A DNA stretch of 15,922 bases from a bacterium (GTDB lineage Bacteria > Vulcanimicrobiota > Xenobia > RGZZ01): NCBI GenBank assembly GCA_021782195.1, contig JAJXVI010000005.1, positions 1-15,922 on the forward strand, written 5' to 3'. Below the pieces are notes generated by a model, which searched no databases, was not told the origin of the DNA, and saw nothing but the letters and a program-made list of their open reading frames with translations. Position numbers and translations under genes: made by a program. Positions 15,289 to 15,922 of the stretch are shown here, one piece after another. The number at the start of each line of letters is the position of its first letter. Within the stretch, counting starts at the first letter, position 1.

Positions 15289-15922
15289 GTGACCGCGCCC
15301 GTATATTCCATTGTTGTGCCACTCTACAATGAGAAGGAAATTGTAGAGGAGCTTTTTCGTCGTCTGCACGCGCTTCTCGCTCGTCTTGATGGCCCTGGAG
15401 AAGTGATTCTGGTCAACGACGGGAGCCGCGACGACAGCGACAGTCTGCTGGTCGACCTTCATCGTCGTGATGAACGGTTCAAGGTCGTGAACCTGTCCCG
15501 CAACTTTGGCCATCAGATCGCCATTACGGCGGGGATGGACATGGCATGCGGTAAGGCGATCGTGATCATGGATGCCGATCTCCAGGACCCGCCGGAAGTC
15601 GTTCTCGAAATGGCGGCCCGGTGGCGTGAGGGTTTTGACCTGGTCTATGCCGTGCGCCAGGAGCGGGCGGGGGAGAGCTGGTTCAAGCGGCTGAGCGCGT
15701 GGGGATTTTATCGGTTCCTCAACCGCCTGACCTCGGTGAAGGTCCCGGCGGACGTGGGAGACTTCCGACTGGTCGATCGGAAGGTGTTGCGCGCATTCAA
15801 TGAGCTTCGCGAGGGAAGCCTGCGCGAGCTGCCGCTGAAGCAGCTGCGGATCGTCCGTCCGCTGATGGTGCTCAGCCGCAGGGACGCGCCGCTCGAGCCC
15901 GTGGCACAGGTATTCCTCGATC
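15289..15922 (+). CDS. Family 2 glycosyltransferase, polyprenyl-phosphate sugar synthase type (partial)
   Basis: The first 211 residues are visible; the gene runs off the window. It resembles the DPM1/GtrB/ArnC-like GT2 group, which transfer a sugar from a nucleotide donor to a polyprenyl phosphate at the inner membrane. Motifs are SIVVPLYNE (7-15), VNDGSRDDS (42-50), LSRNFGHQ (69-76), the DxD-type DADLQDPPE (95-103) and DVGDFRL (155-161). The C-terminal membrane helices would lie beyond the edge. The GTG start at 15289 is forced by an in-frame stop at 15283-15285. The nearest strong SD (AGGAGG, 15254-15259) is 29 nt away, so initiation is unusual. From about residue 178 the sequence no longer follows the family pattern. 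Confidence 0.85.
   Translation, partial: MTAPVYSIVVPLYNEKEIVEELFRRLHALLARLDGPGEVILVNDGSRDDSDSLLVDLHRRDERFKVVNLSRNFGHQIAITAGMDMACGKAIVIMDADLQDPPEVVLEMAARWREGFDLVYAVRQERAGESWFKRLSAWGFYRFLNRLTSVKVPADVGDFRLVDRKVLRAFNELREGSLRELPLKQLRIVRPLMVLSRRDAPLEPVAQVFLD

Overview
The window is ordinary bacterial chromosome: densely packed, GC-rich (about 60% by eye), with many GTG and TTG starts and short intergenic gaps. I see no rRNA, tRNA, CRISPR array or transposase. The gene set (Pgi, RecA/RecX, a chorismate mutase-prephenate dehydrogenase fusion, PilZ domains, a Hanks-type kinase fusion) points to a free-living, probably Gram-negative bacterium. The phylum cannot be fixed from the sequence. The kinase-beta-helix protein, tandem PilZ protein and ILVBL-like enzyme would suit a deltaproteobacterial or myxobacterial-like or uncultivated lineage, but that is inference.

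Left part (1-5350, + strand): the possible tail of an upstream gene, then pgi. Directly abutting it (TAA|GTG) is a gene for a 1138-residue protein with an N-terminal zinc ribbon, a Ser/Thr-kinase-like domain and a very long right-handed beta-helix of 23-residue coils.

Middle left (5349-8004, - strand): a tandem PilZ protein followed 46 bp downstream by a thiamine-diphosphate enzyme that closely resembles animal ILVBL/HACL2 (2-hydroxyacyl-CoA lyase type). The gap between them holds a hairpin containing a Shine-Dalgarno-like sequence and a five-codon mini-ORF.

Middle (8005-12380, + strand): a good sigma-70-type promoter drives a small unknown gene. Then come thpR (RNA 2',3'-cyclic phosphodiesterase), recA, recX (overlapping recA), a PHP-domain phosphoesterase of the RNase AM/YciV type, and a standalone divergent homologue of the complex I 30-kDa subunit (NuoC family) joined by an ATGA overlap. 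This looks like a DNA-repair/RNA-processing cluster with one odd passenger.

Right part (12381-15922): an exported TPR protein whose C-terminus is an 18-bp tandem repeat (AAKSPS hexapeptides); convergent to it a TyrA-type chorismate mutase/prephenate dehydrogenase; and, divergent from tyrA, the start of a polyprenyl-phosphate-type family 2 glycosyltransferase cut by the window edge.

The most unusual items are the zinc-ribbon/kinase/beta-helix protein, which has altered catalytic positions and alternating coil types, the bacterial ILVBL-like enzyme with its hairpin leader, and the orphan NuoC-like gene.
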